Shown one piece after another: positions 1 to 8,669 of a DNA stretch of 64,000 bases. The translations under genes were made by a program, and so were the position numbers. Every line of letters begins with the position of its first letter. The first letter of the stretch is position 1. The notes beneath the pieces are model-generated. The model did not search any database. It was not told the DNA's origin and worked only from the letters and a program-made list of their open reading frames with translations. The DNA comes from Neotamlana sedimentorum (GTDB lineage Bacteria; Bacteroidota; Bacteroidia; Flavobacteriales; Flavobacteriaceae): positions 1-64,000 of the forward strand of contig NZ_JTDW01000011.1 of the NCBI RefSeq assembly GCF_000943565.1, written 5' to 3'.

Positions 1-131
1 AGGATTATGACTAATAACGGATATGCAAAAAGGTATTTTATTAAATTGTAAAAAATTTGAACAGAATTATTATTGAATTGAACATATCTATTATTTAAAA
101 ATAAGACCATACTAAAACTTGCACATTAGTT

Positions 132-1049
132 ATGAACCAATTACTAAACCACCACATTAGCAACCGAAAAATAACCACACTTGTAGAAAATAAAACCACG
201 TACAACGCCGATTATGCGGAGTTAAATATTTACGAAACCCATAAATATGCCGAAAAAATATCGTTAACGTTTGACTTTCCTGTAATTGCTAGTATGTTAA
301 CAGGAAAAAAAGTAATGCATTTAGAAAACATGGCTTCGTTTGATTTCTTTCCTGGTGAATCGGTTGTTATGCCAACAAATAAAGAAATAGTAATCGATTT
401 TCCGGTGGCAACCTTAAAAAACCCAACACAATGTTTAGCACTAGGAATAGACAGTACAAAAATTGACGAAGTTGTCGATAAATTTAATAACCACGTTGCC
501 ATTGAACGTGAAAACAATAACTGGAAACTTAGTAATAATGCCTCGCATTTAATAAACAACACCGATGTTAATCATCTTGTGGAGCGTTTAGTTTATACGT
601 TTACAAAAAACACAAGTTCTAAAGATGTTTTATTAGACTTAATGATCCAGGAACTTATTGTGCGCTTATTGCAAACCAAAGCGAAAGCGTTTTTACTTAA
701 CGACACCGATGGCGTTTTTAACGATACGCGCATTGGATATGTTATTAAATACATAAAACAAAACTTAACCAATAAAGACATAACGGTTGATTTGCTTGCT
801 AAAAAAGCATGTATGAGTGCATCACATTTTCACAAAAAATTTAAAAACACCCTTGGCGTTTCGCCTATAGATTATATAAATTCTGAAAAAATTAAATTTT
901 CGAAAAAGCTTATAAAAGAAACTAAAAATTTACGCATTTCTGAAATTGCATACAAATCTGGTTTTAATAATACAAGTTATTTTAACAGACAGTTTAAAAA
1001 AATGGAATTGATGACCCCTCAACAATTTAAAGCATCTGTCTCGAAATAA
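132..1049 (+). CDS. AraC-family transcriptional regulator
   Basis: A 305-residue DNA-binding regulator. The N-terminal ~190 residues look like the AraC_N-type sensor/cupin region. The C-terminal ~100 residues hold the two helix-turn-helix units of the AraC family: the first around residues 222-245 (ACMSASHFHKKFKNTLGVSP), the second around 270-293 (ISEIAYKSGFNNTSYFNRQF), with the usual closing Pro-Gln motif (TPQQFK). The effector is unknown. It converges on the symporter operon, whose end lies only 38 bp past its stop, so regulation of that operon is possible but not shown. No clear TAnnTTTG box lies in the 131 bp upstream. The family call is firm; the target is open. Confidence 0.9.
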   Translation: MNQLLNHHISNRKITTLVENKTTYNADYAELNIYETHKYAEKISLTFDFPVIASMLTGKKVMHLENMASFDFFPGESVVMPTNKEIVIDFPVATLKNPTQCLALGIDSTKIDEVVDKFNNHVAIERENNNWKLSNNASHLINNTDVNHLVERLVYTFTKNTSSKDVLLDLMIQELIVRLLQTKAKAFLLNDTDGVFNDTRIGYVIKYIKQNLTNKDITVDLLAKKACMSASHFHKKFKNTLGVSPIDYINSEKIKFSKKLIKETKNLRISEIAYKSGFNNTSYFNRQFKKMELMTPQQFKASVSK

Positions 1050-1066
1050 CAGATGCTTTTTAATTT
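1029..1066 (+). terminator. Rho-independent terminator overlapping the araC-type stop codon
   Basis: An 11-bp perfect stem (AAAGCATCTGT at 1029-1039 and ACAGATGCTTT at 1049-1059) with a 9-nt loop is followed by a T-rich stretch. The stop codon (1047-1049) lies in the loop and the first base of the right arm, so the last codons of the gene form part of the terminator. Confidence 0.75.
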
Positions 1067-1087
1067 TAAAGTGAAGCTTAATTAATG

Positions 1088-2818
1088 TTAATGGTTCACT
1101 GCCTCTCCTGCTCCACTTGGTATTCGAATATTTTCTACAATCTCTTGAACATCCTCTGGTGGACTTTTGGTAAATTTCATAACAACAAATGAAACCACAA
1201 AGTTTAACACCATAGCTACGGTGCCAAAACCTTCAGGCGAAATACCAAACCACCATGCGCTTTTATCTGGTAATTCAGCATCAAACCAACCCAGTTTATA
1301 TTTTATCATATATAACAACATTGCAGTAATACCTACAATCATTCCTGCTATGGCGCCTTCTTTATTCATTCGTTTATAAAATATTCCTAAAATAATGGCT
1401 GGAAAAAACGATGCTGCCGCCAAACCAAAAGCTAGTGCAACAACAGCCGCAACAAACCCAGGCGGATTAATACCAAAATACCCAGAAACACAAACTGCAC
1501 CAACGGCAGATAAACGTGCAGCTATAAGTTCGCCTTTTTCGCTAATATCTGGTTTTATTATTTTCTTTACTAAATCGTGAGATACCGATGCCGAAATTAC
1601 CAACAATAAACCGGCAGCTGTAGACAATGCAGCTGCTAAACCTCCAGCGGCAACCAATGCAATAACCCAATTTGGTAATTTAGCAATTTCGGGGTTGGCT
1701 AAAACCATAATATCTCGATCTACAATTAATTCGTTTTGAGATTCGTTGGCTACATATTTTATGAGTCCGTCGTTATTTTTATCGGTAAACGAAATTAACC
1801 CAGTAGTTTCCCATTTTTTAAACCATTCGGGAGCGTCTGCATAGGGCTGATTTGAAACCGTTTCAATTAAATTTGTTCTTGCAAAAACCGAGACAGCTGG
1901 TGCCGTTGTATACAGAATGACAATAAGTAATAAAGCTAATCCTGCCGATTTTCTGGCATCCTTTACCCGTTTCACTGTAAAAAACCTCACAATAACATGA
2001 GGTAAGCCTGCGGTTCCAACCATTAAAGCCAAGGTAATTGCAAATACATCGATGGTTGTTTTTGAGCCTTCGGTGTATTCGTTAAAACCAAGCTGAGTAC
2101 TTAAGCCATCTAATTTATCTAATAAATACGTACCAGAACCATCGGCCAAAGTACTACCAAATCCTAATTGCGGAATAGGATTACCCGTCATTTGAATAGA
2201 AATAAAAATAGCGGGAACCATAAAGGCAAAAATGAGCACACAATATTGCGCCACTTGGGTATAAGTAATCCCTTTCATACCACCTAAAACGGCATAAAAT
2301 AGTACAATAATCATCCCAATGATTACACCTGTATTAATATCGACCTCTAAAAATCTAGAAAAAACAATGCCAACGCCACGCATTTGTCCTGCTACATAGG
2401 TAAACGACACTAAAAGTGCACAAAATACAGCAACTAAACGTGCGGTTTTAGAGTAGTAACGATCGCCAATAAAATCGGGTACAGTAAACTTGCCAAATTT
2501 GCGCAAATAAGGCGCTAAAAGTAAAGCGAGTAGCACGTAACCACCAGTCCATCCCATTAAATACACAGCGCCATCGTAACCCGAAAAGGAAATAATACCC
2601 GCCATTGAAATAAAGGAAGCTGCACTCATCCAATCGGCTGCAGTTGCCATACCATTGGCCAATGGTGAAACACCACCACCAGCAACATAAAACTCTTTTG
2701 TAGAACCTGCTCTAGACCAAATGGCAATACCAATGTACAACGCAAAGGTAATGCCTACTAAAATATACGTCCAGTTTTGCACGTCGATGCCTTCTGCAAA
2801 TAAGAAACTATTCATCAT
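1088..2818 (-). CDS. Sodium:solute symporter, VC_2705-type large subunit
   Basis: Multi-pass inner-membrane Na+/solute symporter of the SSF family, about 576 residues. The early FYVAGGGVSPLANGMATAAD segment and the long series of hydrophobic helices match the acetate-permease-like VC_2705 subfamily, which is found paired with a DUF4212 small subunit. That subunit is encoded directly upstream. An upstream TTG at 2836 is possible, but the ATG at 2818 (or 2815) overlaps the small-subunit stop and is the better start, implying translational coupling. A non-membrane insertion about two thirds along contains an EF-hand-like run (DKNNDGLIKY). The substrate is probably acetate or another small carboxylate, inferred from the subfamily only. 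Confidence 0.88.
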   Translation of the reverse strand: MMNSFLFAEGIDVQNWTYILVGITFALYIGIAIWSRAGSTKEFYVAGGGVSPLANGMATAADWMSAASFISMAGIISFSGYDGAVYLMGWTGGYVLLALLLAPYLRKFGKFTVPDFIGDRYYSKTARLVAVFCALLVSFTYVAGQMRGVGIVFSRFLEVDINTGVIIGMIIVLFYAVLGGMKGITYTQVAQYCVLIFAFMVPAIFISIQMTGNPIPQLGFGSTLADGSGTYLLDKLDGLSTQLGFNEYTEGSKTTIDVFAITLALMVGTAGLPHVIVRFFTVKRVKDARKSAGLALLLIVILYTTAPAVSVFARTNLIETVSNQPYADAPEWFKKWETTGLISFTDKNNDGLIKYVANESQNELIVDRDIMVLANPEIAKLPNWVIALVAAGGLAAALSTAAGLLLVISASVSHDLVKKIIKPDISEKGELIAARLSAVGAVCVSGYFGINPPGFVAAVVALAFGLAAASFFPAIILGIFYKRMNKEGAIAGMIVGITAMLLYMIKYKLGWFDAELPDKSAWWFGISPEGFGTVAMVLNFVVSFVVMKFTKSPPEDVQEIVENIRIPSGAGEAVNH

Positions 2819-3062
2819 AGCCGTATTTTTTATCAAGCTTGTTCATAAGGCGTACGTATACAAATATCAATATTACAAACACGTACATTGACCCTTGTTG
2901 TGCAAACCAAAACCCGAGTTTAAATCCGCCAAGGCGAATTTGGTTGAGTTCATCTTTAAATAAAATTCCGGCGCCATAAGACACAATAAACCATATGGCT
3001 AATAAAATAATGAGATACCTAATGTTTTCTTTCCAATAGGCTTTTGCTTTTTGTTTTGTCAT
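2808..3062 (-). CDS. DUF4212 symporter small subunit
   Basis: An 84-residue protein with two predicted transmembrane helices (about residues 12-32 and 50-70), charged ends and the AYWKENIRY start typical of DUF4212. This family is the small partner of VC_2705-type SSF symporters. The gene overlaps the symporter start by about 11 bp and overlaps the 3' end of the upstream amino-acid carrier by 44 bp, so all three are very likely one transcript. It has no enzymatic motif; a role in assembling or stabilising the carrier is assumed from the family. Confidence 0.85.
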   Translation of the reverse strand: MTKQKAKAYWKENIRYLIILLAIWFIVSYGAGILFKDELNQIRLGGFKLGFWFAQQGSMYVFVILIFVYVRLMNKLDKKYGYDE

Positions 3063-4437
3063 GATTATTTAGTTGTTGTTGGTTGATGGTTTTTATGTAG
3101 CGTTTAAACTCCTGAACTACTTTTGGAGTAAGTATAATAGTCGCTAACATGGTTGGTATAGCCATGAGCGCAAAAACACCATCGATTAAATTTAACATGG
3201 TGGCAAACGGTGTTGTTGCTGCTAAAATGATACTTAAAATATAAATGTAATTATAAAAATGTTTTTTGTTGGCTCCAATTAAAAATGATAAACATTTAGA
3301 GCCATAATAAGCGTAGGAAAACAAAGAAGACACACTAAACACCAAAACGCAAATCATTAGCAAATATTTACCATAAACAGGAATCGCATAATCGAAAGCA
3401 TTGGCTGTTAAACTAACGCCATTACTTTCTGTCGTTTCCCAAACTCCTGTTACTAAAATCGCTAATGCAGTTAAGGTACAAACAATTAAAGTGTCTATTG
3501 CTGGTCCAAGCATAGCGACTAAACCTTCGCGAATAGGCTCGCTTGTTTTTGCAGCGCCATGTGCTAACGGTGCAGTACCAATACCGGCTTCGTTAGAAAA
3601 AGCTCCACGACGAATACCTAACAGAATTAATCCGCCTAAAACTCCTCCATAAAAAGCATCGCCATTATAATTTTTTCCCGAAAAGGCATTTTCAAAAATC
3701 ATGAGGAAATATTTTGGTACTTCTTGGTAATTCGATATTAAAATAAAAAGTACAAATGCAAAATAAAGTAGCACCATACTCGGCACCATTTTGGATGCAG
3801 CATTACTAATGCGCTGTAAACCACCAAGAATAATTAAAGATGTAAAAACCACCAAAATTATAGCTAAAATTAAATTTGATTTTAAACCTACTTCTACGCC
3901 ATTAGGAGTTAAAACAATATCGTTTATAGCTTGTGTTAACTGATTTACATTTACAACAGGTAATGCGCCTAACATTCCGAAAAGACAAAACATAACAGCC
4001 AAGGGTTTCCAGTTTTTCCCTAAACCTTCTGTAATAAAATACATGGGGCCACCTTGAACAGTTCCGTTAGAATCTTTTCCTCTGTACATTACAGCTAAAG
4101 TACAAGTGAAAAACTTGGTAGACATTCCAACAATAGCACTTACCCACATCCAAAACATGGCTCCAGGTCCGCCCACAGAAATAGCGACTGCAACACCTGC
4201 AATATTACCCATGCCAATTGTAGAAGCCAAAGCGGTTGTTAATGCTTTAAAATGGCTAATTTCTCCAGCATCTTCAGGGTTATCGTACTTACCTCTTAAT
4301 ACTTGAATCGCATGTCCTAAATATCGAAAAGGTAGAAGCTTTGAACGAATAATTAAATACAAACCACCACCAATAAGTAAAATTATTAGAGGTAATCCCC
4401 AAGCATAATTAGAGAATGCTCTTATGATATTATCCAT
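3019..4437 (-). CDS. Alanine/glycine:cation symporter (AGCS family)
   Basis: A 472-residue inner-membrane amino-acid carrier using Na+ or H+. Recognisable AGCS features are the motif STIGMGNIAGVAVAISVGGP near residue 75, the VQGGPMYFI segment near 128, and GIRRGAFSNEAGIGTAPLAH in the middle of the protein. It is the first gene of the operon AGCS-DUF4212-SSF. Its hydrophilic, Lys-rich tail (ending in SKSLLERKH) is encoded in the 44 bp that also encode the start of DUF4212, so this tail is probably recent or free to vary. Alanine or glycine as substrate is inferred from the family. Confidence 0.92.
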   Translation of the reverse strand: MDNIIRAFSNYAWGLPLIILLIGGGLYLIIRSKLLPFRYLGHAIQVLRGKYDNPEDAGEISHFKALTTALASTIGMGNIAGVAVAISVGGPGAMFWMWVSAIVGMSTKFFTCTLAVMYRGKDSNGTVQGGPMYFITEGLGKNWKPLAVMFCLFGMLGALPVVNVNQLTQAINDIVLTPNGVEVGLKSNLILAIILVVFTSLIILGGLQRISNAASKMVPSMVLLYFAFVLFILISNYQEVPKYFLMIFENAFSGKNYNGDAFYGGVLGGLILLGIRRGAFSNEAGIGTAPLAHGAAKTSEPIREGLVAMLGPAIDTLIVCTLTALAILVTGVWETTESNGVSLTANAFDYAIPVYGKYLLMICVLVFSVSSLFSYAYYGSKCLSFLIGANKKHFYNYIYILSIILAATTPFATMLNLIDGVFALMAIPTMLATIILTPKVVQEFKRYIKTINQQQLNNHDKTKSKSLLERKH

Positions 4438-4530
4438 GTAAAAAATCTAAATTCGTAAAAAAAAGCATTTTGTAGTACCAATATAAAGTTTTTAATTTTT
4501 AAAAAGTATATTTAGAGTTAATAAACTAAC

Positions 4531-4538
4531 TAACTTTG
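4531..4538 (+). promoter_or_regulatory. TAnnTTTG -7 box overlapping the apparent start of the acyltransferase gene
   Basis: TAACTTTG matches the Bacteroidota -7 consensus exactly. No clear TTG -33 element is seen 17-23 bp upstream. The only in-frame start codon upstream of the conserved N-terminus (TTG at 4536) lies inside this box. Confidence 0.45.
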
Positions 4539-5624
4539 CAAACTACTCGGTTATATTTTATTGATGCTGTGCGCGCATTCGCAATTATTATGATGTTGCA
4601 AGGGCATTTTATAGACACACTGTTAAACCCAATTTATAGAAACGCCAATAACATTTATTATAACACCTGGAGTTATTTTAGAGGTATAACAGCTCCTGTA
4701 TTTTTTACAATTTCGGGTTTAGTTTTTGCATATTTATTACTTCTAGCTTATCAAAAGGGAGATGACAAGCCTCGAATAAAAAAAGGACTTTTTAGAGGAT
4801 TACTTTTAATTGTAATTGGTTATAGTTTAAGAATAAATGTTTTAAACTGGCTTAGCGGTAATTTTAATTCATATGTGTTAGTTATTGATGTCTTGCAATG
4901 TATAGGCTTGTCTTTAATTATACTTGTACTTTTACACATTCTATTCAAACGGTTTCAATTAATATATGCCTTTGTTTTACTGCTTTTAGGAATATCAATT
5001 TTTGTTACAGAACCACTGTACAGAACCTTAGAATTGAACAACGTCCCTCTTATATTTTCAAATTACTTATCAAAATCAAACGGATCGGTTTTTACTATGC
5101 TTCCCTGGTTTGGTTATACGGCTTTTGGAGCATTTTTATCGGTAATATTCTTTAATTATGCACATAAAAGAAAGTTTAAAACAATTGCTACTATAGCCTT
5201 TTTTATTATTGGTTTTGCCCTTATTTATTTATCGACTTTTGTTCTATTAAAAGTGAGTTATTTTACTGGTATTGAAATTTTTAAAAGAAGTGCTAATTAC
5301 AACTATTTATTTACGCGTTTAGGCGATGTATTTATACTTTTTGGATTGCTTTATACACTAGAAAAATACCTAAAGCAATCTTTAATTACTAATATTGGAA
5401 AAAAAACATTATCCATTTACGTTATTCATTTTATAATATTGTACGGTAGTTTTACTGGCTATGGATTAAAACGTTATTTATATAAAAGTTTAGATCCAGT
5501 TGAAGTAGTTTGTGGTGCTTTAATTTTTATAGTTTGTGTATGTTTTATTGCTTTTTACTACGTGAGAACCAATACATTTATTTACACCTTAATAAGAAAA
5601 TTGGTAGACAAACTAAAAGGTTAA
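4536..5624 (+). CDS. Multi-pass membrane acyltransferase-like protein (HGSNAT/DUF1624 type)
   Basis: A 362-residue membrane protein with about ten hydrophobic helices. The N-terminus (RLYFIDAVRAFAIIMMLQGH) carries the Arg/Asp/His pattern of the heparan-alpha-glucosaminide N-acetyltransferase catalytic family (DUF1624) and related membrane acyltransferases. It probably transfers an acyl group to an envelope glycan; the real acceptor is unknown. The only start upstream of the conserved motif is TTG at 4536. There is no ATG between 4438 and that point, and the first internal ATG would remove half the motif. A wider acyltransferase-3/OpgC-like assignment is the main alternative. Confidence 0.65.
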   Translation: MQTTRLYFIDAVRAFAIIMMLQGHFIDTLLNPIYRNANNIYYNTWSYFRGITAPVFFTISGLVFAYLLLLAYQKGDDKPRIKKGLFRGLLLIVIGYSLRINVLNWLSGNFNSYVLVIDVLQCIGLSLIILVLLHILFKRFQLIYAFVLLLLGISIFVTEPLYRTLELNNVPLIFSNYLSKSNGSVFTMLPWFGYTAFGAFLSVIFFNYAHKRKFKTIATIAFFIIGFALIYLSTFVLLKVSYFTGIEIFKRSANYNYLFTRLGDVFILFGLLYTLEKYLKQSLITNIGKKTLSIYVIHFIILYGSFTGYGLKRYLYKSLDPVEVVCGALIFIVCVCFIAFYYVRTNTFIYTLIRKLVDKLKG

Positions 5625-5642
5625 TAGTTATTAATAATACTC

Positions 5643-5804
5643 TTAATTGGTAAGCCATGGTACAAACAATAGATTTATAAGGAAATGTAACCTTAACAAA
5701 TCAATTAATTTTAAACCATCGGAAAACAGAAACAAAAATATCCCTAAAAAAACCACCATAAAACTGAGTGTTAGCAAAATATTTTCGTAAAAAAACTCTC
5801 TCAA
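5643..5804 (-). CDS. Possible small hydrophobic membrane protein (53 aa)
   Basis: An uninterrupted reading frame starting with TTG at 5804 (or ATG at 5759, 38 aa). The predicted product is one or two very hydrophobic segments (LLTLSFMVVFLGIFLFLF, then LLRLHFLINLLFVPWL) separated by a short polar stretch. It lies downstream of the CAP-domain gene in the same orientation, but a terminator hairpin at 5791-5824 covers its TTG start. It could be a real small membrane protein, a decayed gene end, or chance in AT-rich DNA. I do not recognise it. Confidence 0.25.
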   Translation of the reverse strand: MREFFYENILLTLSFMVVFLGIFLFLFSDGLKLIDLLRLHFLINLLFVPWLTN

Positions 5805-5824
5805 ATAATTATGAGAGAGTTTTT
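5791..5824 (-). terminator. Terminator hairpin for the CAP-domain gene
   Basis: Perfect 12-bp arms (AAAAACTCTCTC at 5791-5802 and GAGAGAGTTTTT at 5813-5824) with a 10-nt loop and T-runs on both strands. It may serve the CAP gene (minus) and also act on read-through from the plus-strand gene ending at 5624. Confidence 0.7.
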
Positions 5825-5943
5825 AATCCCAAAGCTAAATTTGTAATAACTTAAAAAGCTATTAACTAAATAACCTTCTAATTCCCTAATTATTAAAAAT
5901 TAGTTAATCAAAAAGGTTATGCTGCTATACTGCAAAGGCAATA

Positions 5944-6441
5944 TTATTTTTTTATGAAAATATTTGTAAAATACCAACGACCATCTGCATTAGCTTCGGC
6001 CGAAACATCGAAGTCTGTAAAATCTCCTTCTAAATTTTCCTTATGAGATTCGCTATTTAACCAAGCTCTAACAACAGCCGCTGCAGAACTATACCCGTAG
6101 GCCACATTTTCGGTTACTTTTGTAGCTCCGGCATGTTGTTTTAAATAGTTACTTCTGGTATAGAAATTAGCGTGAGAAACCACATCGTTAACAATCATAT
6201 AATCGGTATGGCTATATGCCACCGATTTTACAAGTTCCATTTCATTTAAGGTATTTAGCCCTAAAGAAACGCGATGATCGTTAATTAAATTTAAAATTTC
6301 AATTTCAATATCTTTCGCATCAAGAGCGGTTTGGGGTAACTCTAGTGACACGTTTTCGGAATCCATACTATCTGTTGTACAAGACGACAACGTAATAATA
6401 GCCATAAACACCAAAACTGGTAGTTTGTTAAACAATTTCAT
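5944..6441 (-). CDS. CAP-domain (SCP/PR1-like) lipoprotein
   Basis: A 165-residue secreted lipoprotein. Residues 1-21 form a lipoprotein signal ending in the lipobox LSSC (Cys21). The rest is a CAP domain: an N-terminal helix (LNLINDHRVSLGLNTL), then SHTDYMIVNDVVSHANF, then the family's ENVAYGY motif and AWLNSESHKENLEGDFTDF, closing with GRWYFTNIF. Bacterial CAP proteins are extracytoplasmic and their activity is usually unknown. It stands alone between the terminator hairpin at 5791-5824 and pdxH. Confidence 0.9.
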   Translation of the reverse strand: MKLFNKLPVLVFMAIITLSSCTTDSMDSENVSLELPQTALDAKDIEIEILNLINDHRVSLGLNTLNEMELVKSVAYSHTDYMIVNDVVSHANFYTRSNYLKQHAGATKVTENVAYGYSSAAAVVRAWLNSESHKENLEGDFTDFDVSAEANADGRWYFTNIFIKK

Positions 6442-6610
6442 TTCTAGGTTAAGTTTGTAGGTTTGGGATTATAAAACTACAAGCCTTTCGTAAAAGAAAA
6501 CGTTAACAAAATGTTAAAATCGACAACAAACATGCATTTAAACGATAATTTGTGTTTTTAATCGTTAAAAAGCATTTAAAATACAATTAAAAAAGTGTTT
6601 CATCGATGAT

Positions 6611-7258
6611 TTAAGGAGATAATCGATTTTTAACCCAATTATAATCTGGTTGTAGTTTATAGCAAACACGATCGTGTAATCGGTTTGGGCGACCTTGCCA
6701 AAATTCAATTTCAACTGGTTTTACAATGTACCCACCCCAATGCTTAGGTCTTGGTATTTCTTTTCCTTCAAAATCTTTTTCCAATGTTTCGAGTTTTCTT
6801 TCTATGAAATTTCTACTTTCGATAATTTCACTTTGATTAGACACCACAGCACCTAACTGACTTCCTCTTGGTCTCGACTCGAAATAACCATCGCTTAAGT
6901 TTTCTGAAATTTTTTCTGCTTTTCCTTTAATTATAACTTGCCGTTCGGCCCCATGCCAAAAAAAAGACAGACAAACATGAGGATTTTTAGCAATAGATTT
7001 TCCTTTTTCACTATTATAATTCGTGTAAAATATAAAACCTTCATAAGTGTATTTTTTTAATAACACGACTCTATTTTTTGGAAAACCATCTAAACCAATA
7101 GTTGAAACAGTCATGGCATTAGTTTCATCTTCAGAAAAAAATTTGTCAACCTCATAAAACCACTTTTGAAATAACTCCATAGGGTTTTCTGGAGTATCTG
7201 ATAATAATAAAGCCCCTTTTTCGTATGATTTTCTGTAATTGCTTAAATCTTTATTCAT
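6611..7258 (-). CDS. pdxH: Pyridoxamine 5'-phosphate oxidase
   Basis: Cytosolic FMN enzyme that oxidises pyridoxamine/pyridoxine 5'-phosphate to pyridoxal 5'-phosphate. The 215-residue length is normal. Diagnostic segments are RVVLLKKYTYEGFIFYTNYN (FMN binding, residues ~62-81), SRPRGSQLGAVVSNQS (~128-143) and the C-terminal EFWQGRPNRLHDRVCY (~181-196), ending in the usual W-x-x-x-RLSP. The substrate-binding Arg and His of RLHDR are present. Transcribed alone; its end lies 169 bp from the CAP gene start. Confidence 0.96.
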   Translation of the reverse strand: MNKDLSNYRKSYEKGALLLSDTPENPMELFQKWFYEVDKFFSEDETNAMTVSTIGLDGFPKNRVVLLKKYTYEGFIFYTNYNSEKGKSIAKNPHVCLSFFWHGAERQVIIKGKAEKISENLSDGYFESRPRGSQLGAVVSNQSEIIESRNFIERKLETLEKDFEGKEIPRPKHWGGYIVKPVEIEFWQGRPNRLHDRVCYKLQPDYNWVKNRLSP

Positions 7259-7343
7259 ACTACAAAATAAATAAAATTATAAGATAAAGCGTTTTATTTA
7301 ATGAACAGAATTTCTATTTTTAACACCCCTAAGAAAATTATAT

Positions 7344-7757
7344 ATGAAATTTGAAGATTCCTCCATTTATAAAGAGTTGAATCCAGAAAAACTTGTTTTA
7401 CCTTTCGGTGAATTTTATTTAACGGATAAATTTATAGTCGCAGAAATTTATGATGGAGAGCATGTAGATTGGAGTAAAATTGAACTTCTTCTTACTAAAA
7501 TTGAATCATTCTATAAAAAAAACACTAAACTAGCCTACATTTCACATAGAATAAATGACTACTCTGTAAACCCACAAATTTGGTCACATTGGGAAAATAC
7601 ATTTGATTTTATTGTTGCGAGTGCCATTGTTATTTACAAAAGTACAACCTTAATGAATGCATCTATTGAAAAAGTTTTTGCAAACAAAAGCTTGAAGCGT
7701 TGCAGAAGTTTAGAAGAAGGTATAAACTGGGTTAATAATTTAAAAGAGTTTGCTTAA
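7344..7757 (+). CDS. Conserved STAS/SpoIIAA-like protein of unknown function
   Basis: A 137-residue cytosolic protein with no signal or membrane segment. Its alternating strand/helix pattern (FIVAEIYDGEHVDWSKIELL, then FDFIVASAIVIYK, then a C-terminal helix ending in GINWVNNLKEF) resembles the SpoIIAA-like/STAS fold seen in small flavobacterial proteins. It converges on rnz with only 6 bp between the stop codons, near a second STAS-like gene at 9145-9477. No catalytic residues can be named and the function is unknown. Confidence 0.7.
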   Translation: MKFEDSSIYKELNPEKLVLPFGEFYLTDKFIVAEIYDGEHVDWSKIELLLTKIESFYKKNTKLAYISHRINDYSVNPQIWSHWENTFDFIVASAIVIYKSTTLMNASIEKVFANKSLKRCRSLEEGINWVNNLKEFA

Positions 7758-7763
7758 TATAGA

Positions 7764-8669
7764 TTAAAAGTTAAATACCTTACCGTCTTTGGCTAATTTA
7801 ACATTGTTAAACACTTCACTTGCTTCATTTTTAAACAAAGATAAATCGTCGTACCTCGTAGAATAATGTCCTAATATTAAAGTTTTAACTTCAGCCTGTC
7901 TAGCTATGTTTGCTGCTTGTTTTGCCGTTGCATGTTTTGTTTTTTCGGCATAGTGTGCATGCTTTTCTAAAAAAGTAGACTCATGATATAGCACATTAAC
8001 ATTCTTGATTAAGGGTATAATATCTTCTTTGTATTTAGTATCACTGCAAAAAGCATAGCTTTTTGGGGTTTCGGAAGGAAAAGTTACCGCTTTATTATCT
8101 ATAAGAACACCATCTTCATTTTCAACATCATACCCTTGCTTTAATTTACGGTAGTAAGCAACATCTATATTTGCTTCATGCGCTGCTTCTATATTTAATT
8201 TACGTTCGCCTTCCTTTTCTTTAAACAAGTATCCATTGGTATAAATTCTATGATCCAACGGAATAGTATAAACTTCTACTTTATCATCATGGAAAATTAA
8301 TTCTGATTTTTTTGAAGTTAATTCATGGAAACATAACTTATAATTAGTCCAAGAATCTGATAATTTAAGTTGCAACGTAATAGCTTCTTTTATGCCTTTT
8401 GGACCATAAATATGTAAATCAGCTTCTCGTGTTAACAACCTAAAGGTCGAAATTAAACCAACCAGACCAAAAAAATGATCGCCATGTAAATGTGAAATAA
8501 AAATATGTTTAATTCTATTAAACTTTATTTTGTGTTTTCGCAATTGTACTTGTGTACCTTCACCGCAATCTATTAAAAACATATGATTGTTTATTTCTAA
8601 TACCTGCGAGGTGGTATTATTTAAAGTTCGTGGTGTTGCGCTATAACAGCCTAAAATGGTTAACCTCAT
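7764..8669 (-). CDS. rnz: Ribonuclease Z
   Basis: Zn-dependent endonuclease of the metallo-beta-lactamase fold that trims tRNA 3' ends. The metal-binding motif HLHGDH is at residues 60-65 (H60, H62, D64, H65), with the FCSDT and HEST segments near 207-231 and the late ILGHYSTRY motif near 267-275. 301 residues is the short bacterial form. Its start overlaps the DUF3291 stop by 4 bp (ATGA type), so it is translated as the last gene of the pyrR-pyrB operon. Confidence 0.96.
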   Translation of the reverse strand: MRLTILGCYSATPRTLNNTTSQVLEINNHMFLIDCGEGTQVQLRKHKIKFNRIKHIFISHLHGDHFFGLVGLISTFRLLTREADLHIYGPKGIKEAITLQLKLSDSWTNYKLCFHELTSKKSELIFHDDKVEVYTIPLDHRIYTNGYLFKEKEGERKLNIEAAHEANIDVAYYRKLKQGYDVENEDGVLIDNKAVTFPSETPKSYAFCSDTKYKEDIIPLIKNVNVLYHESTFLEKHAHYAEKTKHATAKQAANIARQAEVKTLILGHYSTRYDDLSLFKNEASEVFNNVKLAKDGKVFNF

